A stretch of DNA of 64,000 nucleotides. It comes from Algoriphagus chordae. Its GTDB lineage: Bacteria > Bacteroidota > Bacteroidia > Cytophagales > Cyclobacteriaceae. The notes under the pieces were generated by a model. That model ran no database searches, was not told where the DNA came from, and saw only the letters and a list, made by a program, of their open reading frames with translations. The stretch spans positions 1 to 64,000 of the forward strand of contig NZ_QKZT01000005.1 in NCBI RefSeq assembly GCF_003254055.1, given 5' to 3'. This document shows, piece by piece, positions 35,414 through 44,545 of the stretch; the stretch's first letter is position 1; the number at the start of each line of letters is the position of its first letter. A program made the translations under genes and the position numbers.

Positions 35414-35731
35414 ATGCCTCAAAAATTAGCCTTTCGGATGAAACTGATTCCTGGTTTTGAAGAAGAATACGAGAGAAGACATCGTGAGATTTGGCCTGAA
35501 TTGGTCACTTTACTCAAAGAGACAGGAATCATTGATTATCAGATATTTTTGGATAGAGAAACTTCCTATCTTTTTGCCTTTCAGGTAATAGCAGGAGAAG
35601 CAAATTCTCAGGATCTTGGTAGCACCGAGATCGTCCAACGCTGGTGGAAACATATGGCCGACATCATGGAAACAAACCCAGACAAGTCCCCCATTTCAGT
35701 CGAACTTCCAAACGTCTTCGATCTCCAATAA
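35414..35731 (+). CDS. rhaM: L-rhamnose mutarotase
   Basis: The 105-residue protein belongs to the RhaM (YiiL) family. It shows KLAFRMKLIPGFEEEYERRH, with His23 in the place of the catalytic histidine, then EIWPELVTLLKETGI, DYQIFLDRETSYLFA and the tryptophan pair in VQRWWKHMADIM. It interconverts the alpha and beta anomers of L-rhamnose in the cytoplasm so that the isomerase can use the sugar. It sits 12 bases ahead of the rhamnosidase gene and is surely in the same operon. Confidence 0.95.
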   Translation: MPQKLAFRMKLIPGFEEEYERRHREIWPELVTLLKETGIIDYQIFLDRETSYLFAFQVIAGEANSQDLGSTEIVQRWWKHMADIMETNPDKSPISVELPNVFDLQ

Positions 35732-35742
35732 CCCCATTTCCA

Positions 35743-38517
35743 ATGCGCTCTAAATACCTTCTTTTACTTTTCCCAATTTTACTATTCTTTGGATTTCAAC
35801 TTCTAGAGAAAAAAGCACCTGCGTCTAGCGATTGGCCCGAGATCACTCAATCGGCCAAACCCTGGACTCGCTGGTGGTGGATGGGAAATGCAGTAGATGA
35901 AAAAAACCTCTCCAAACTGCTGGAAACCTATCACGATGCAGGGCTTGGCGGAGTAGAAATTGCGCCCATTTATGGAGCAAAAGGCTACGAAAATCGATAC
36001 ATAGATTTCCTTTCCAGCGACTGGTTAAGCATGTTGGATTTCACTGTCAGCAAAGCCAAAACGCTTGGAATGGGTGTAGATATGACTCAGGGCACAGGCT
36101 GGCCCTATGGCGGACCACAAGTAAGCGTAGAAAATGCAGCAACTCGAATGGTGATTCAGGATTATGAGAAAGCGGACGGAAAAGCCCTGGACACAACTAT
36201 CCTTTTCCAAAAGAAAAAGGAATCACAGCCTGAGGCAAAATTGATCGCCGTAATGGCTTATGATAAGAATAATGATGCCACAGAAATCACCAATTATGTC
36301 GATGAGGATGGTAATCTCAATTGGAACGAAAAGGGAGATTGGCAGATTAAAGCCATTTTTTTAGACAAAACTGGCCAGATGGTAAAGCGTGCAGCTCCTG
36401 GAGGTGTTGGCTTTACGCTCGATCACTTTAGTGAATCAGCTGTTGATTCTTACAATTCATATTTTGAAAAGGCATTTGCAGGAAAGGATTACGGCTTTCG
36501 TTCCTTTTACAATGACAGCTTTGAAGTTTATGGGGCGGATTTTACAGCTAACTTTTTTGAGGAATTCAAAAAACGTAGAGGATATGAATTAAAGGAGTTT
36601 CTTCCGTATTTAGAAAGTGAGGAATCAACGGAGATAGTACGTAGAGTGAAGTCCGACTATCGTGAGACGATCAATGATCTCCTGTTGAATAATTTCACCA
36701 AAAACTGGACAGATTGGGCACATGATCAATCCAAACTCACCAAAAATCAAGCACATGGATCGCCGGGAAACCTTCTTGATCTTTATGCAGCAGTTGATAT
36801 TCCCGAATGTGAAACCTTCGGTTCCAGCTACTTCCTGATTCCTGGACTGAGAAGAGACAGCGCAGATATCAGAAACGTAGATCCCGACCCTATCATGTTG
36901 AAGTTCGCCTCCTCTGCGGCTCATTTAACTGGGAAAAACCTGGTTTCCTCTGAGACATTCACCTGGCTCGGGGAGCATTTCAAATCCTCATTTTCCCAAA
37001 TGAAACCTGAGGTAGAACAGGCATTTTTGGCAGGAGTAAATCACATTTTCTATCATGGGGTCACCTATAGTCCCGAAGATGTAGCCTATCCCGGCTGGCT
37101 TTTTTACGCTTCATTGAACCTTACTCAGCAAAATAGTCTTTGGCCACATTTCAAGGGCTTCAATGAGTTCATCGCTAGATCTCAGGCGATTTTGCAAGCA
37201 GGCCAAGCAGATAATGAATTGCTTGTTTACTGGCCTGTCTATGACGTTTGGGCGGAGCCAAAAGGCAAAATGGAGATGATCACCGTGCATGCCGTGGATG
37301 AATGGCTACACCCAACTGAGTTCTATAAGCAGTCTAAGAAATTAATGGAATCAGGTTATTCTTTGGATTTTATCTCAGATGATATGATTGCAAAGTCCAA
37401 GGTTAATAAAGGTCTAATTCAAACCTCAGACAAAAATTCGGCTAAGGTTCTAATCATTCCTGAGACAGAATTTATGCCAACTGAGACTTTCAGGGATATT
37501 CTGGAACTGGCAGAAAATGGTGCGAATGTAATTTTCCAAACCCAGCCGAAAACTATTCCAGGATATCATTCTGACCAGAAGTCAAAAGAAAATGTATTTC
37601 TTCAATTATGGGCTTTAATTGAATTTGAAGATGGAAAAGCTAGCGTTGGAAAAGGACAATTTTTCCTTTCAGACGACCTAGGAAAGACTTTGGAGGAATT
37701 AGGAATTTACAGAGAAAAGCTAGTGGACACTGGACTGGATTTTATCCGGAGAAAAGTGGCTGATGGTACTTACTATTTTCTTGTAAACCACAGCGCAGAT
37801 GCTATTTCTCAAAACATTTCTCTAAACGCAAAAGCAGGAAGCCTGATGGCGATGGATCCCCTAACCGGTAAAAGAGGAACGATTTCTTCAGAAAGTACAG
37901 CTGTTGGTACTAGCGTAAATATTAACCTTAAATCAGGAGAATCCATTTTCCTCAAGACTTTTGACGAGAAAGTAGAATTGGCAATTCCAGCTTGGCCAGA
38001 TTACAGCAAATCAACCTCGACGCTAGATATTTCCAAAAATTGGAAGCTTACTTTTAACCAAGGCCAACCAAAACTTCCTGCTCCGCAAACCATGGAAACG
38101 ATCAAAGCTTGGACTAATAATGGAGATTCAGAAGCCAATGATTTCTCAGGCCAAGCCAGCTATTCCAGTGAATTTGATTTCACCAAATCAGATGGAAAGC
38201 ATTACTTATTGACTATCGATAAAGTATATGAATCTGCCAAAATCTGGGTTAATGGTGAATATGCGGGCAATAGTTGGAGCATTCCTTACCAGCTCGACGT
38301 AACTGAGCAGCTACAAAATGGCAAGAACACGATCAAAATAGAAGTGGCCAATCTAATGGCAAATAGTATTCGATATCTAGATAGAAACAAGATTGAGTGG
38401 AGAAATTACCATGAGATCAACTTCGTCAATATCGACTATAAACCCTTTGATGCTTCTAACTGGAAAACTATGCCCTCAGGATTGGATGGGAAAATACAGA
38501 TATCAGAGTTTGAGTAG
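35743..38517 (+). CDS. Alpha-L-rhamnosidase, glycoside hydrolase family 106
   Basis: The start at 35743 (MRSKYLLLLFPILLFFGFQL) is chosen because it begins a signal peptide; a longer frame from 35644 would overlap rhaM. The mature protein of about 900 residues shows the GH106 signature near its N-terminus (KPWTRWWWMGNAVDEKNL, GGVEIAPIYGAKGYENR, MGVDMTQGTGWPYGGP). A long catalytic (beta/alpha) barrel follows, and a C-terminal beta-sandwich with VYESAKIWVNGEYAGNSWS is typical of GH2-like carbohydrate-binding modules. It should release terminal alpha-L-rhamnose from pectic or other rhamnosides in the periplasm, matching the esterase upstream and the isomerase downstream. Confidence 0.93.
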   Translation: MRSKYLLLLFPILLFFGFQLLEKKAPASSDWPEITQSAKPWTRWWWMGNAVDEKNLSKLLETYHDAGLGGVEIAPIYGAKGYENRYIDFLSSDWLSMLDFTVSKAKTLGMGVDMTQGTGWPYGGPQVSVENAATRMVIQDYEKADGKALDTTILFQKKKESQPEAKLIAVMAYDKNNDATEITNYVDEDGNLNWNEKGDWQIKAIFLDKTGQMVKRAAPGGVGFTLDHFSESAVDSYNSYFEKAFAGKDYGFRSFYNDSFEVYGADFTANFFEEFKKRRGYELKEFLPYLESEESTEIVRRVKSDYRETINDLLLNNFTKNWTDWAHDQSKLTKNQAHGSPGNLLDLYAAVDIPECETFGSSYFLIPGLRRDSADIRNVDPDPIMLKFASSAAHLTGKNLVSSETFTWLGEHFKSSFSQMKPEVEQAFLAGVNHIFYHGVTYSPEDVAYPGWLFYASLNLTQQNSLWPHFKGFNEFIARSQAILQAGQADNELLVYWPVYDVWAEPKGKMEMITVHAVDEWLHPTEFYKQSKKLMESGYSLDFISDDMIAKSKVNKGLIQTSDKNSAKVLIIPETEFMPTETFRDILELAENGANVIFQTQPKTIPGYHSDQKSKENVFLQLWALIEFEDGKASVGKGQFFLSDDLGKTLEELGIYREKLVDTGLDFIRRKVADGTYYFLVNHSADAISQNISLNAKAGSLMAMDPLTGKRGTISSESTAVGTSVNINLKSGESIFLKTFDEKVELAIPAWPDYSKSTSTLDISKNWKLTFNQGQPKLPAPQTMETIKAWTNNGDSEANDFSGQASYSSEFDFTKSDGKHYLLTIDKVYESAKIWVNGEYAGNSWSIPYQLDVTEQLQNGKNTIKIEVANLMANSIRYLDRNKIEWRNYHEINFVNIDYKPFDASNWKTMPSGLDGKIQISEFE

Positions 38518-39161
38518 ATCTAAATGCCCTCATGATGCTATTATCCTTATGCTCTTTGGTTTGCAGGCTGGAAGACCGAAGACGGGTGACCGAAGTAGCC
38601 TCAATGCTTGAGCTATTCAATTCCTTTAGTGATGCTTCCTTACCCATAGAAAAGAGGCTAAAGTAATATAGGATATGTTAAACTTAAGAATTGAGGCCGA
38701 TTCGGTCATCGGTCTTCCAACCAGATTAGCGAAGGATCTAAGGTGACTCGCATCATTACGGATAATCATTTTATTTTGTATCTATTTTCTATGTTGCACT
38801 TCCTCTTTAAGGAACAATGGTTGAGGTTCAAATTCGGGCACTCCCCCTTTCCTAAAGGGGGTTAGGGGGATTTTAGCATGATAAAAACAAGCTTATTACT
38901 TTATAGATACTCATATAATTAAAACTGAATTTTAGTAATAAAAGGATAAACCAACACATAATTTGCTCAACTCTATCATACAGGCTGCTTCAGTCTTCTG
39001 TCTCCCGTCTTCCAACCTGATAAGCAAAGGATCTAAGGAGACTGGCATCATTGCGGAAAATCCTATAAAATAAACACTAAATGCACTCCCCACCCATATA
39101 GCACAGGATACATGAGACTGTCTGCTAGCCTAATTTGAACTTCAAGCCCAAAAGAAAACCT
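38518..39161. other. Intergenic region with three copies of a ~57-bp dispersed repeat
   Basis: Two direct copies are at 38711-38767 and 39006-39062 (both around GTCTTCCAACC, GGATCTAAGG and GGCATCATT-type blocks). An inverted, more diverged copy lies near 38524-38575. A separate palindrome, CTCCCCCTTTCCTAAAGGGGG with a following GGGGGATTTT, is at 38839-38873 and belongs to the same family as the repeats at 40860-41160. No gene is supported. Confidence 0.65.
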
Positions 39162-40586
39162 ATGTCATCAAGCCAAAACCTAAAACAGCGGCTCGAAGCT
39201 GTCAATGAATACGAGCGAACTCCCATTCCCAAAAACAAACTAAAAGGCTGGAAAAGCTTTATAGGAACCTATGCTGGAGAACATACCGCAGGAACTGAAT
39301 TTGTAATTGGGCCACTTTTCGTTGCTCATGGAGCTACAGCTGGTGATCTGGTCAGTGGACTGATTGTAGGAAACATTCTGGCAATTCTCAGCTGGGCATT
39401 TTTCACAGGAAAAGTAGCCGTAAAGACCAGAACAACACTTTATTATCAGTTGGAGAAAATCGCCGGTAATCGCTTTACCTTATTTTATAATGTCGTAAAC
39501 GCAGCACTATTTTGCTTCTTAGCAGGCTCCATGATCGCCGTTTCAGCTACTGCAGTTGGCATTCCTTTTAATTTGCCTATGCCTTCACTTACAGACATCT
39601 ATCCAAATAGTGTAGGCTGGATCATTACCGTATTTTGCATTGGTACCGTCACCACTTTTGTCGCGATGTTTGGGTTTAATGTTATTTCAAAATTTGCCAA
39701 TATCGCAGCACCCTGGATGATAATGATCTTTATCGCCGCTGCAGTGGGAGTTTTGCCAAGATTGGGGATCAATTCATTTTCTGATTTTTGGCCAGTTGCT
39801 GAAACCACGATATGGAATGGAGTTCCGCTGGAAGGACAGAGCAAATTCACTTTCTGGCACATCATGTTCTTTGCGTGGTTTTGTAATATGGGTATGCACA
39901 TCGGAATGGCAGATATGTCACTCCTTCGTTACGCCAAGAAGTGGACTTATGGATTTTCATCTGCTACAGGCGTATTCTTAGGGCACTTTATCGCTTGGAT
40001 GGCTTCTGGGATTTTATATTCTCTTTTCCTTTTGGAGTCAAAAGGCAGTTTAGTATTCGCTCCAGGGCCTATCGCTTATGAAGCTGCAGGAATAGCTGGT
40101 GCTGTTTGTGTCGTGATCGCAGGTTGGACGACTGCGAATCCTACGCTTTATCGTGCCGGACTTGCTATCCAATCTATCAATCCAAAATGGAAAACCTGGA
40201 AAGTAACCCTCTTCGTAGGTTTGGTGACAACGATCGCTGCCTGCTTCCCTGCTTTGGTGATGCAGTTATTGGAATTTGTTGCGCTTTATGGATTGATTTT
40301 AATGCCTCTTGGAGCCGTGATTTTCCTGGATGTATTTGTACTTCCAAAGATGGGCCTTGCAAGCAACTATGCTGAGTTGACCAAATCCCATTTCAATCCA
40401 GCAGTCGGAATCACTTGGGCAGTTTCACTGGTTTTCTGTTTGGGTTTGAATATTTATGGCGGAATTGAAATCTTCTTTCTTGGACTTCCGGGTTGGTTTG
40501 TAGCAGTCATCGTTTACCTGCTTGCTTCAAAAGCTATTCAGAAAAAAACTACGAATGTCTCTCCTACTATTCCTTTAAATTACTGA
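39162..40586 (+). CDS. NCS1-family permease (cytosine/purine permease-like)
   Basis: The 474-residue protein has about 12 membrane helices. The first motif, GWKSFIGTYAGEHTAGTEFV, followed by GATAGDLVSGLIVGNILAIL, is typical of nucleobase:cation symporter-1 proteins. The ATG at 39162 is used; a TTG nine codons earlier is also open. Classical members import cytosine, purines, allantoin or hydroxymethylpyrimidine. Here it lies between the GH106 rhamnosidase and rhaI, and no RhaT or other sugar carrier is present, so import of rhamnose or a related sugar is a plausible but unproven role. A 62-residue membrane protein follows after two bases. Confidence 0.85.
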   Translation: MSSSQNLKQRLEAVNEYERTPIPKNKLKGWKSFIGTYAGEHTAGTEFVIGPLFVAHGATAGDLVSGLIVGNILAILSWAFFTGKVAVKTRTTLYYQLEKIAGNRFTLFYNVVNAALFCFLAGSMIAVSATAVGIPFNLPMPSLTDIYPNSVGWIITVFCIGTVTTFVAMFGFNVISKFANIAAPWMIMIFIAAAVGVLPRLGINSFSDFWPVAETTIWNGVPLEGQSKFTFWHIMFFAWFCNMGMHIGMADMSLLRYAKKWTYGFSSATGVFLGHFIAWMASGILYSLFLLESKGSLVFAPGPIAYEAAGIAGAVCVVIAGWTTANPTLYRAGLAIQSINPKWKTWKVTLFVGLVTTIAACFPALVMQLLEFVALYGLILMPLGAVIFLDVFVLPKMGLASNYAELTKSHFNPAVGITWAVSLVFCLGLNIYGGIEIFFLGLPGWFVAVIVYLLASKAIQKKTTNVSPTIPLNY

Positions 40587-40588
40587 TT

Positions 40589-40777
40589 ATGAAAAGTATA
40601 TTAAAAGTAATATCAATTGCTGCTTTAGCACTGACACTTATCCCTTCCTTTCTGGTTTTGAAAGGAAGCATTACTCCTGAACTATCTAAAACCTTGATGC
40701 TAATTGGCACAATAGTCTGGTTTGGCACAGCTTCCTTTTGGATGAATAAGTCAGAAGAGGAAGAAGTTGAAAGTTAA
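40589..40777 (+). CDS. Small two-helix membrane protein next to the NCS1 permease
   Basis: The 62-residue protein has two hydrophobic segments (ILKVISIAALALTLIPSFLVL and LMLIGTIVWFGTASFWM) separated by a short polar turn, and a Glu-rich tail (KSEEEEVES). It begins two bases after the permease stop, so the two genes are translationally linked. It could be a small subunit or stabiliser of the permease. I do not recognise a named family. Confidence 0.7.
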   Translation: MKSILKVISIAALALTLIPSFLVLKGSITPELSKTLMLIGTIVWFGTASFWMNKSEEEEVES

Positions 40778-40782
40778 ATTAC

Positions 40783-41200
40783 AGTCCAGCTTCTGGAAAA
40801 GCAGGACAACTTAAAAGATCAAATCTTTATATAATTAAGGCTTGATTTTTCCAGCAGAACCACTCTCCCTTTTCAAAGGGGGCAAGGGGGATTTACTTAT
40901 TAAAATAGATAGTAGTCCAGCTTCTGGAGAGCAAAACAACCTAAAAGATCAAATCTTCATATAATAAAGGCTTGATTTTACCTGCAGAACCACTCCCCCT
41001 TTTCAAAGGGGGCAAGGGGGATTTACTTATTAAAATAGATAGTAGTCCAGCTTCTGGAGAGCAAAACAACCTAAAAGATCAAATCTTCATATAATAAAGG
41101 CTTGATTTTACCTGCAGAACCACTCCCCCTTTTCAAATGGGGCAAGGGGGATTTACTTATTAAAATACAGTAGTCCAGCTTCTAGAGAAGCAGGACAACA
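40783..41200. repeat. Tandem array of ~130-bp repeats (three full copies and a partial)
   Basis: The unit starts AGTCCAGCTTCTGGA at 40783, 40914 and 41044, with a partial copy at 41172. Each unit contains AAAAGATCAAATCTT, GGCTTGATTTT and a G-rich palindrome (CCCCCTTTTCAAAGGGGGCAA). Copies 2 and 3 are almost identical, copy 1 less so. It is not a CRISPR array, since the whole unit is conserved with no variable spacers. It lies between the transporter pair and rhaI. Confidence 0.9.
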
Positions 41201-41268
41201 AAAATATTCAATATTACTCAGTGTACTCCGCGTGAACTCCGTGTCCTCTGCGATTAAAATCTAAAACA

Positions 41269-42546
41269 ATGAAACTTACACTAGATCAAATACAAGCTCA
41301 AAATACTTCTCTTAGCGCCGAACACACAAGAAGCTTCGACTTCCTTGCCGAAAGCCTGGACAAAAAAGGAAACAACGTAGAAGAACTGATTTCCAAGCTT
41401 CAAGCCTTGCAAATCGCAATTCCAAGTTGGGCACTGGGAACAGGCGGAACACGATTTGGTAGATTTTCTGGTGGCGGAGAACCTGCAACTTTAATCCAGA
41501 AAATTCAGGATGTAGGAATTCTTCATGCCCTAAATCAATCCAGCAACGCCGTTTCTCTGCATATTCCATGGGATATTCCGAGTGATTACCAAGCCATCAA
41601 AGACTCTGCTTCAGAAGTTGGAATCGGCTTCGATGCCGTCAATTCCAATACTTTTCAAGATCAAGCAAACCAAGCGCACAGTTATAAATTCGGTTCTTTG
41701 GCGAATTCAGAAGCTGCCGTCCGTGATTTAGCTGTGGAGCATAACAAGCAGGTCATAGAGATTGGAGAGAAATTGGGATCCAAAGCACTGACCGTTTGGC
41801 TGGCAGATGGTAGCAGTTTCCCAGGTCAGCATAGTTTGAGAAAAGCGCTTGAAAACACGCATTTATCTCTTCAAGAAATCTATAAGGCTGTTCCAGAAGA
41901 CTGGAAGCTATTGATTGAATACAAGCCATACGAACCGCACTTCTACAGTACAGTGATTCAGGATTGGGGAACATCATTTCTGTTGGCAAATAAGTTGGGT
42001 AAAAAGGCATATACGCTCGTAGATCTTGGTCACCACCTTCCAAACACAAATATTGAGCAGATAGTAGCTACTCTGATGACAGAAGGAAAACTGGGTGGAT
42101 TTCACTTCAATGACTCCAAGTACGGAGATGACGATCTGACTGTGGGCAGTGTAAAACCGTATCAGTTGTTCTTAATTTTTCAGGAATTGGTGAAAGGATT
42201 TAGCGAAACAAATAATCCCCCACTTTCATGGATGATCGATGCAAGTCACAATCTAAAAGATCCAATGGAAGATCTGATTCAATCGGTGCAAGCAATCAAA
42301 CTAGCCTATGCTCAGGCATTATTGGTAGATAGCAAATCCTTGGAAGCTGCACAGGAAACGCATGATGTGGCTGATGCTCAGGAGATTTTACAGGACGCTT
42401 ATAGAACGGATCTTCGTCCATTACTTGCCGAAGCAATGCGCAGATCCGGTGGAGCAATTGATCCAATCAAAGCATTCCGATCACTTAAAGTAAGAGAAAC
42501 ATTGATTGGCGAAAGAGGCTTAAAATCAATAGCTTCTGGGTTGTAA
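41269..42546 (+). CDS. rhaI: L-rhamnose isomerase, RhaI type
   Basis: The 425-residue TIM-barrel protein matches the RhaI (Pseudomonas stutzeri-type) isomerase, not E. coli RhaA. The four candidate metal ligands are in place: Glu217 (LLIEYKPYEPHFY), Asp252 (VDLGHHLPNTN), His279 (GGFHFNDSKYG) and Asp324 (WMIDASHN). It converts L-rhamnose to L-rhamnulose. The kinase and aldolase needed afterwards are not in the window. It is likely read from its own promoter, as 490 bases of repeats separate it from the permease pair. Confidence 0.93.
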   Translation: MKLTLDQIQAQNTSLSAEHTRSFDFLAESLDKKGNNVEELISKLQALQIAIPSWALGTGGTRFGRFSGGGEPATLIQKIQDVGILHALNQSSNAVSLHIPWDIPSDYQAIKDSASEVGIGFDAVNSNTFQDQANQAHSYKFGSLANSEAAVRDLAVEHNKQVIEIGEKLGSKALTVWLADGSSFPGQHSLRKALENTHLSLQEIYKAVPEDWKLLIEYKPYEPHFYSTVIQDWGTSFLLANKLGKKAYTLVDLGHHLPNTNIEQIVATLMTEGKLGGFHFNDSKYGDDDLTVGSVKPYQLFLIFQELVKGFSETNNPPLSWMIDASHNLKDPMEDLIQSVQAIKLAYAQALLVDSKSLEAAQETHDVADAQEILQDAYRTDLRPLLAEAMRRSGGAIDPIKAFRSLKVRETLIGERGLKSIASGL

Positions 42547-42607
42547 TCAAGGTATTATCTGTAAATATTTCTATCTCTTCTAATACCTAAAGTCGATTTT
42601 GGAATTG

Positions 42608-42687
42608 AACAACTCCTCCTTGTAAGGGGGGCAGGGGGATTTAAGAAAGTAAAATCCCGCTAGCCCCCTTTGAAAAGGGGGAATTGC
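42608..42687. repeat. Inverted pair of G-rich palindromes after rhaI
   Basis: ACTCCTCCTTGTAAGGGGGG with GCAGGGGGATTT is followed, in the opposite orientation, by AAATCCCGCTAGCCCCC and TTTGAAAAGGGGGAATT. They match the palindrome type at 38839-38873 and in the tandem array. The pair can fold into a long hairpin that may end the rhaI transcript. Confidence 0.7.
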
Positions 42688-42784
42688 CCTATACTAAGAA
42701 CAACTTCAGTAGTAGCAAACTGTGCTCTCGGTGTAAAACTCAGCGAACACCGCGGTTTAATTTTTTGTTTTTTCCCATCCCTAA

Positions 42785-42811
42785 CTAAGGGTAATCCCCA
42801 CCCCAGCTGTC
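42785..42811 (+). promoter_or_regulatory. CTAAGGGTAA-type motif upstream of the ACP-like gene
   Basis: CTAAGGGTAA at 42785-42794 is followed after ten bases by AGCTGTCATA. The same two blocks with nearly the same spacing occur at 44490-44519 ahead of the sigma factor gene. The inverted first block is at 49459-49468. Its role is unknown; a shared regulator site is inferred. Confidence 0.5.
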
Positions 42812-42839
42812 ATAAACATAACATCGCAAAAATGACAAC

Positions 42840-43070
42840 ATGGGAAAATATAGCCAACTCCGAAAAATCACTCAAGTCTTCAGCGAATACGGAATCGTAT
42901 TGACAGGAGCCAGAAAGCACGACCATTTCATCTTCGATCTTAGAATGGATAAAATCTTCCTTAATGGACTGATTTACGAATTGGAATATGCGCTGAACAT
43001 AGAGCTCGAGGATCACAAAGTCATCAACGTGGATGCCCCATCCCAATTGATCGCAATGCTGCTTGATTGA
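42840..43070 (+). CDS. Small acyl-carrier-protein-like protein lacking the carrier serine
   Basis: The 76-residue protein has an acyl-carrier-like helix pattern (MDKIFLNGLIYELEYALNIE, then VINVDAPSQLIAML). The place of the usual Asp-Ser-Leu carrier serine reads DLRMD, so it cannot carry a phosphopantetheine there. I do not recognise a precise function; the fold call is from pattern only. It is preceded by the CTAAGGGTAA motif and stands alone between rhaI and the surface-repeat gene. Confidence 0.5.
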   Translation: MGKYSQLRKITQVFSEYGIVLTGARKHDHFIFDLRMDKIFLNGLIYELEYALNIELEDHKVINVDAPSQLIAMLLD

Positions 43071-43176
43071 TTCATCAAGCGAGGTTCCAAAATCTCACTA
43101 ATCAATATCAAACTAGATTCCTAGACGAGCTATTCACGCTGTCGTCCATGGACTTTGATCTCTTTATATAATCACC

Positions 43177-44388
43177 ATGAAAACTCTCCAATTAAAAATA
43201 TCTCTCTTCACCTTTCTCTTCTTCACTTTTATTTCTATTTCCTACGCTCAAGAAAAAAGCCCAGCACATTTAGGCTTGTTCTATCCTATTTCTACTCATG
43301 GAACAGAGGCGGCAAATTTCACTAACAACTTCAGTCTTCATGTACTCACGGGATTGTCTGGAGGAGAAAATGGTGCTGCCATCTATGGTTTGGCGGGAAT
43401 GGTCAAAGGCGATGTACAAGGCGCACAGATCTCTGGGCTTTGGAATAATACTTCCGGAAGCGTAACAGGGGTACAGGTGGCAGGAATTCTCAACCAAAGT
43501 TCTGATGCTAGCAAAGCGGCTCAAATTGCAGGTATCAGCAATATCAATTTGGGAAATTCCGCTGTGCAAGTCGCTGGCATTTTTAATACGGCAAAAGCTG
43601 TAGAAGGTGCTCAAATAGCAGGAATTGCTGATATCGCTGACACAATAGACGGAATTCAGGTTTCTGGAATTGCGAGTATATCTAAGTCAGTGCAAGGAAT
43701 TCAAGTAGCTGGAATTGCCAATATCTCACCAGAAATAGATGGCGCTCAGATTGCTGGCATATCCAATCTGGCAACGGAAGTCAAAGGAGTTCAAATATCA
43801 GCAATCTCGAACATAGCCGAAAATGTAGAAGGCACGCAGATCGCAGGCTTGGTCAATAGAGCCAATACTGTAAAAGGCATGCAAATCGGCCTGATCAATA
43901 TCGCAGATAGCAGTGATGTTACCATCGGTCTCATCAATATTGCAGCAAATGGAGACCATCGATTGGGCGTTTCTATCGATGAAAATCTCAATTCCTTTCT
44001 GACTTTCCGTTCTGGTGGAAAGAGCGTTTATGGAATTTTAGGTTTGGGAACCAATATTGAAGTCAAAGATTTGAAATATGGATTTGAATTAGGTTTGGGT
44101 TTGAACTTGGTTGAAAGCAAGCTATTTAGACTGGATGCAGAGGTTATTAGCAAATATCTGACTGACTTTGAAGGTGCCGATTTCTCAAAATCCAGTTTAC
44201 AATTGCTTCCTAGCTTGAAGATCACACAAAGTATTCATCTCTTTGCAGGCCCGAGTCTTTCCTATATGCATTCAAGTGATCTGGATATTGTCGATCATAC
44301 TGGCCTGACGATCTGGGAAGAAAGTAGAAGAGAGAATTATCAAGCGGTTCTGTTGGGATTTACTGGAGGGTTGAATGTGAGGTTTTGA
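43177..44388 (+). CDS. Surface repeat protein with about eleven 20-residue repeats
   Basis: The 403-residue protein has a signal peptide (ISLFTFLFFTFISISYAQ). About eleven tandem repeats of the form V-x-G-x-Q-x-A-G-I-x-N follow, for example GVQVAGILNQS, GAQIAGIADIA, GIQVAGIANIS. They would stack as a beta-solenoid or barrel. The C-terminal third contains FRSGGKSVYGILGLGTN and beta-strands that end in an aromatic residue (GGLNVRF), like an outer-membrane protein. NCBI-style annotation calls such proteins LA_2272-family surface repeat proteins. The same repeats and C-terminal domain recur in the protein at 46208-47977. Function unknown. Confidence 0.75.
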   Translation: MKTLQLKISLFTFLFFTFISISYAQEKSPAHLGLFYPISTHGTEAANFTNNFSLHVLTGLSGGENGAAIYGLAGMVKGDVQGAQISGLWNNTSGSVTGVQVAGILNQSSDASKAAQIAGISNINLGNSAVQVAGIFNTAKAVEGAQIAGIADIADTIDGIQVSGIASISKSVQGIQVAGIANISPEIDGAQIAGISNLATEVKGVQISAISNIAENVEGTQIAGLVNRANTVKGMQIGLINIADSSDVTIGLINIAANGDHRLGVSIDENLNSFLTFRSGGKSVYGILGLGTNIEVKDLKYGFELGLGLNLVESKLFRLDAEVISKYLTDFEGADFSKSSLQLLPSLKITQSIHLFAGPSLSYMHSSDLDIVDHTGLTIWEESRRENYQAVLLGFTGGLNVRF

Positions 44389-44489
44389 GAATTGCCCGAT
44401 GTTGGGTGTTTGGTGACCGATGTAGCTAGCATCGGACATCCGGCATCTAACACCGGGCAAACCAAATTTCATTATTTTTACTAAATGCA

Positions 44490-44520
44490 CTAAGGGTAAA
44501 ACCACTTCAGCTTGTCATAG
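44490..44520 (+). promoter_or_regulatory. CTAAGGGTAA-type motif upstream of the ECF sigma gene
   Basis: CTAAGGGTAA at 44490-44499 is followed by CAGCTTGTCATA at 44508-44519. It lies 26 bases before the likely GTG start of the sigma gene. It resembles the site at 42785-42811. Confidence 0.5.
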
Positions 44521-44545
44521 CTATGAAAGCATCAAAAATTCGCAG

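Noticed and set aside
35644..35742. Longer start for the GH106 gene overlapping rhaM
   Set aside because: The signal peptide begins at 35743 and the extra residues come from the rhaM coding region in another frame.
40783..41200. Possible CRISPR array
   Set aside because: The repeat unit is ~130 bp and conserved over its whole length; there are no variable spacers and no cas genes.
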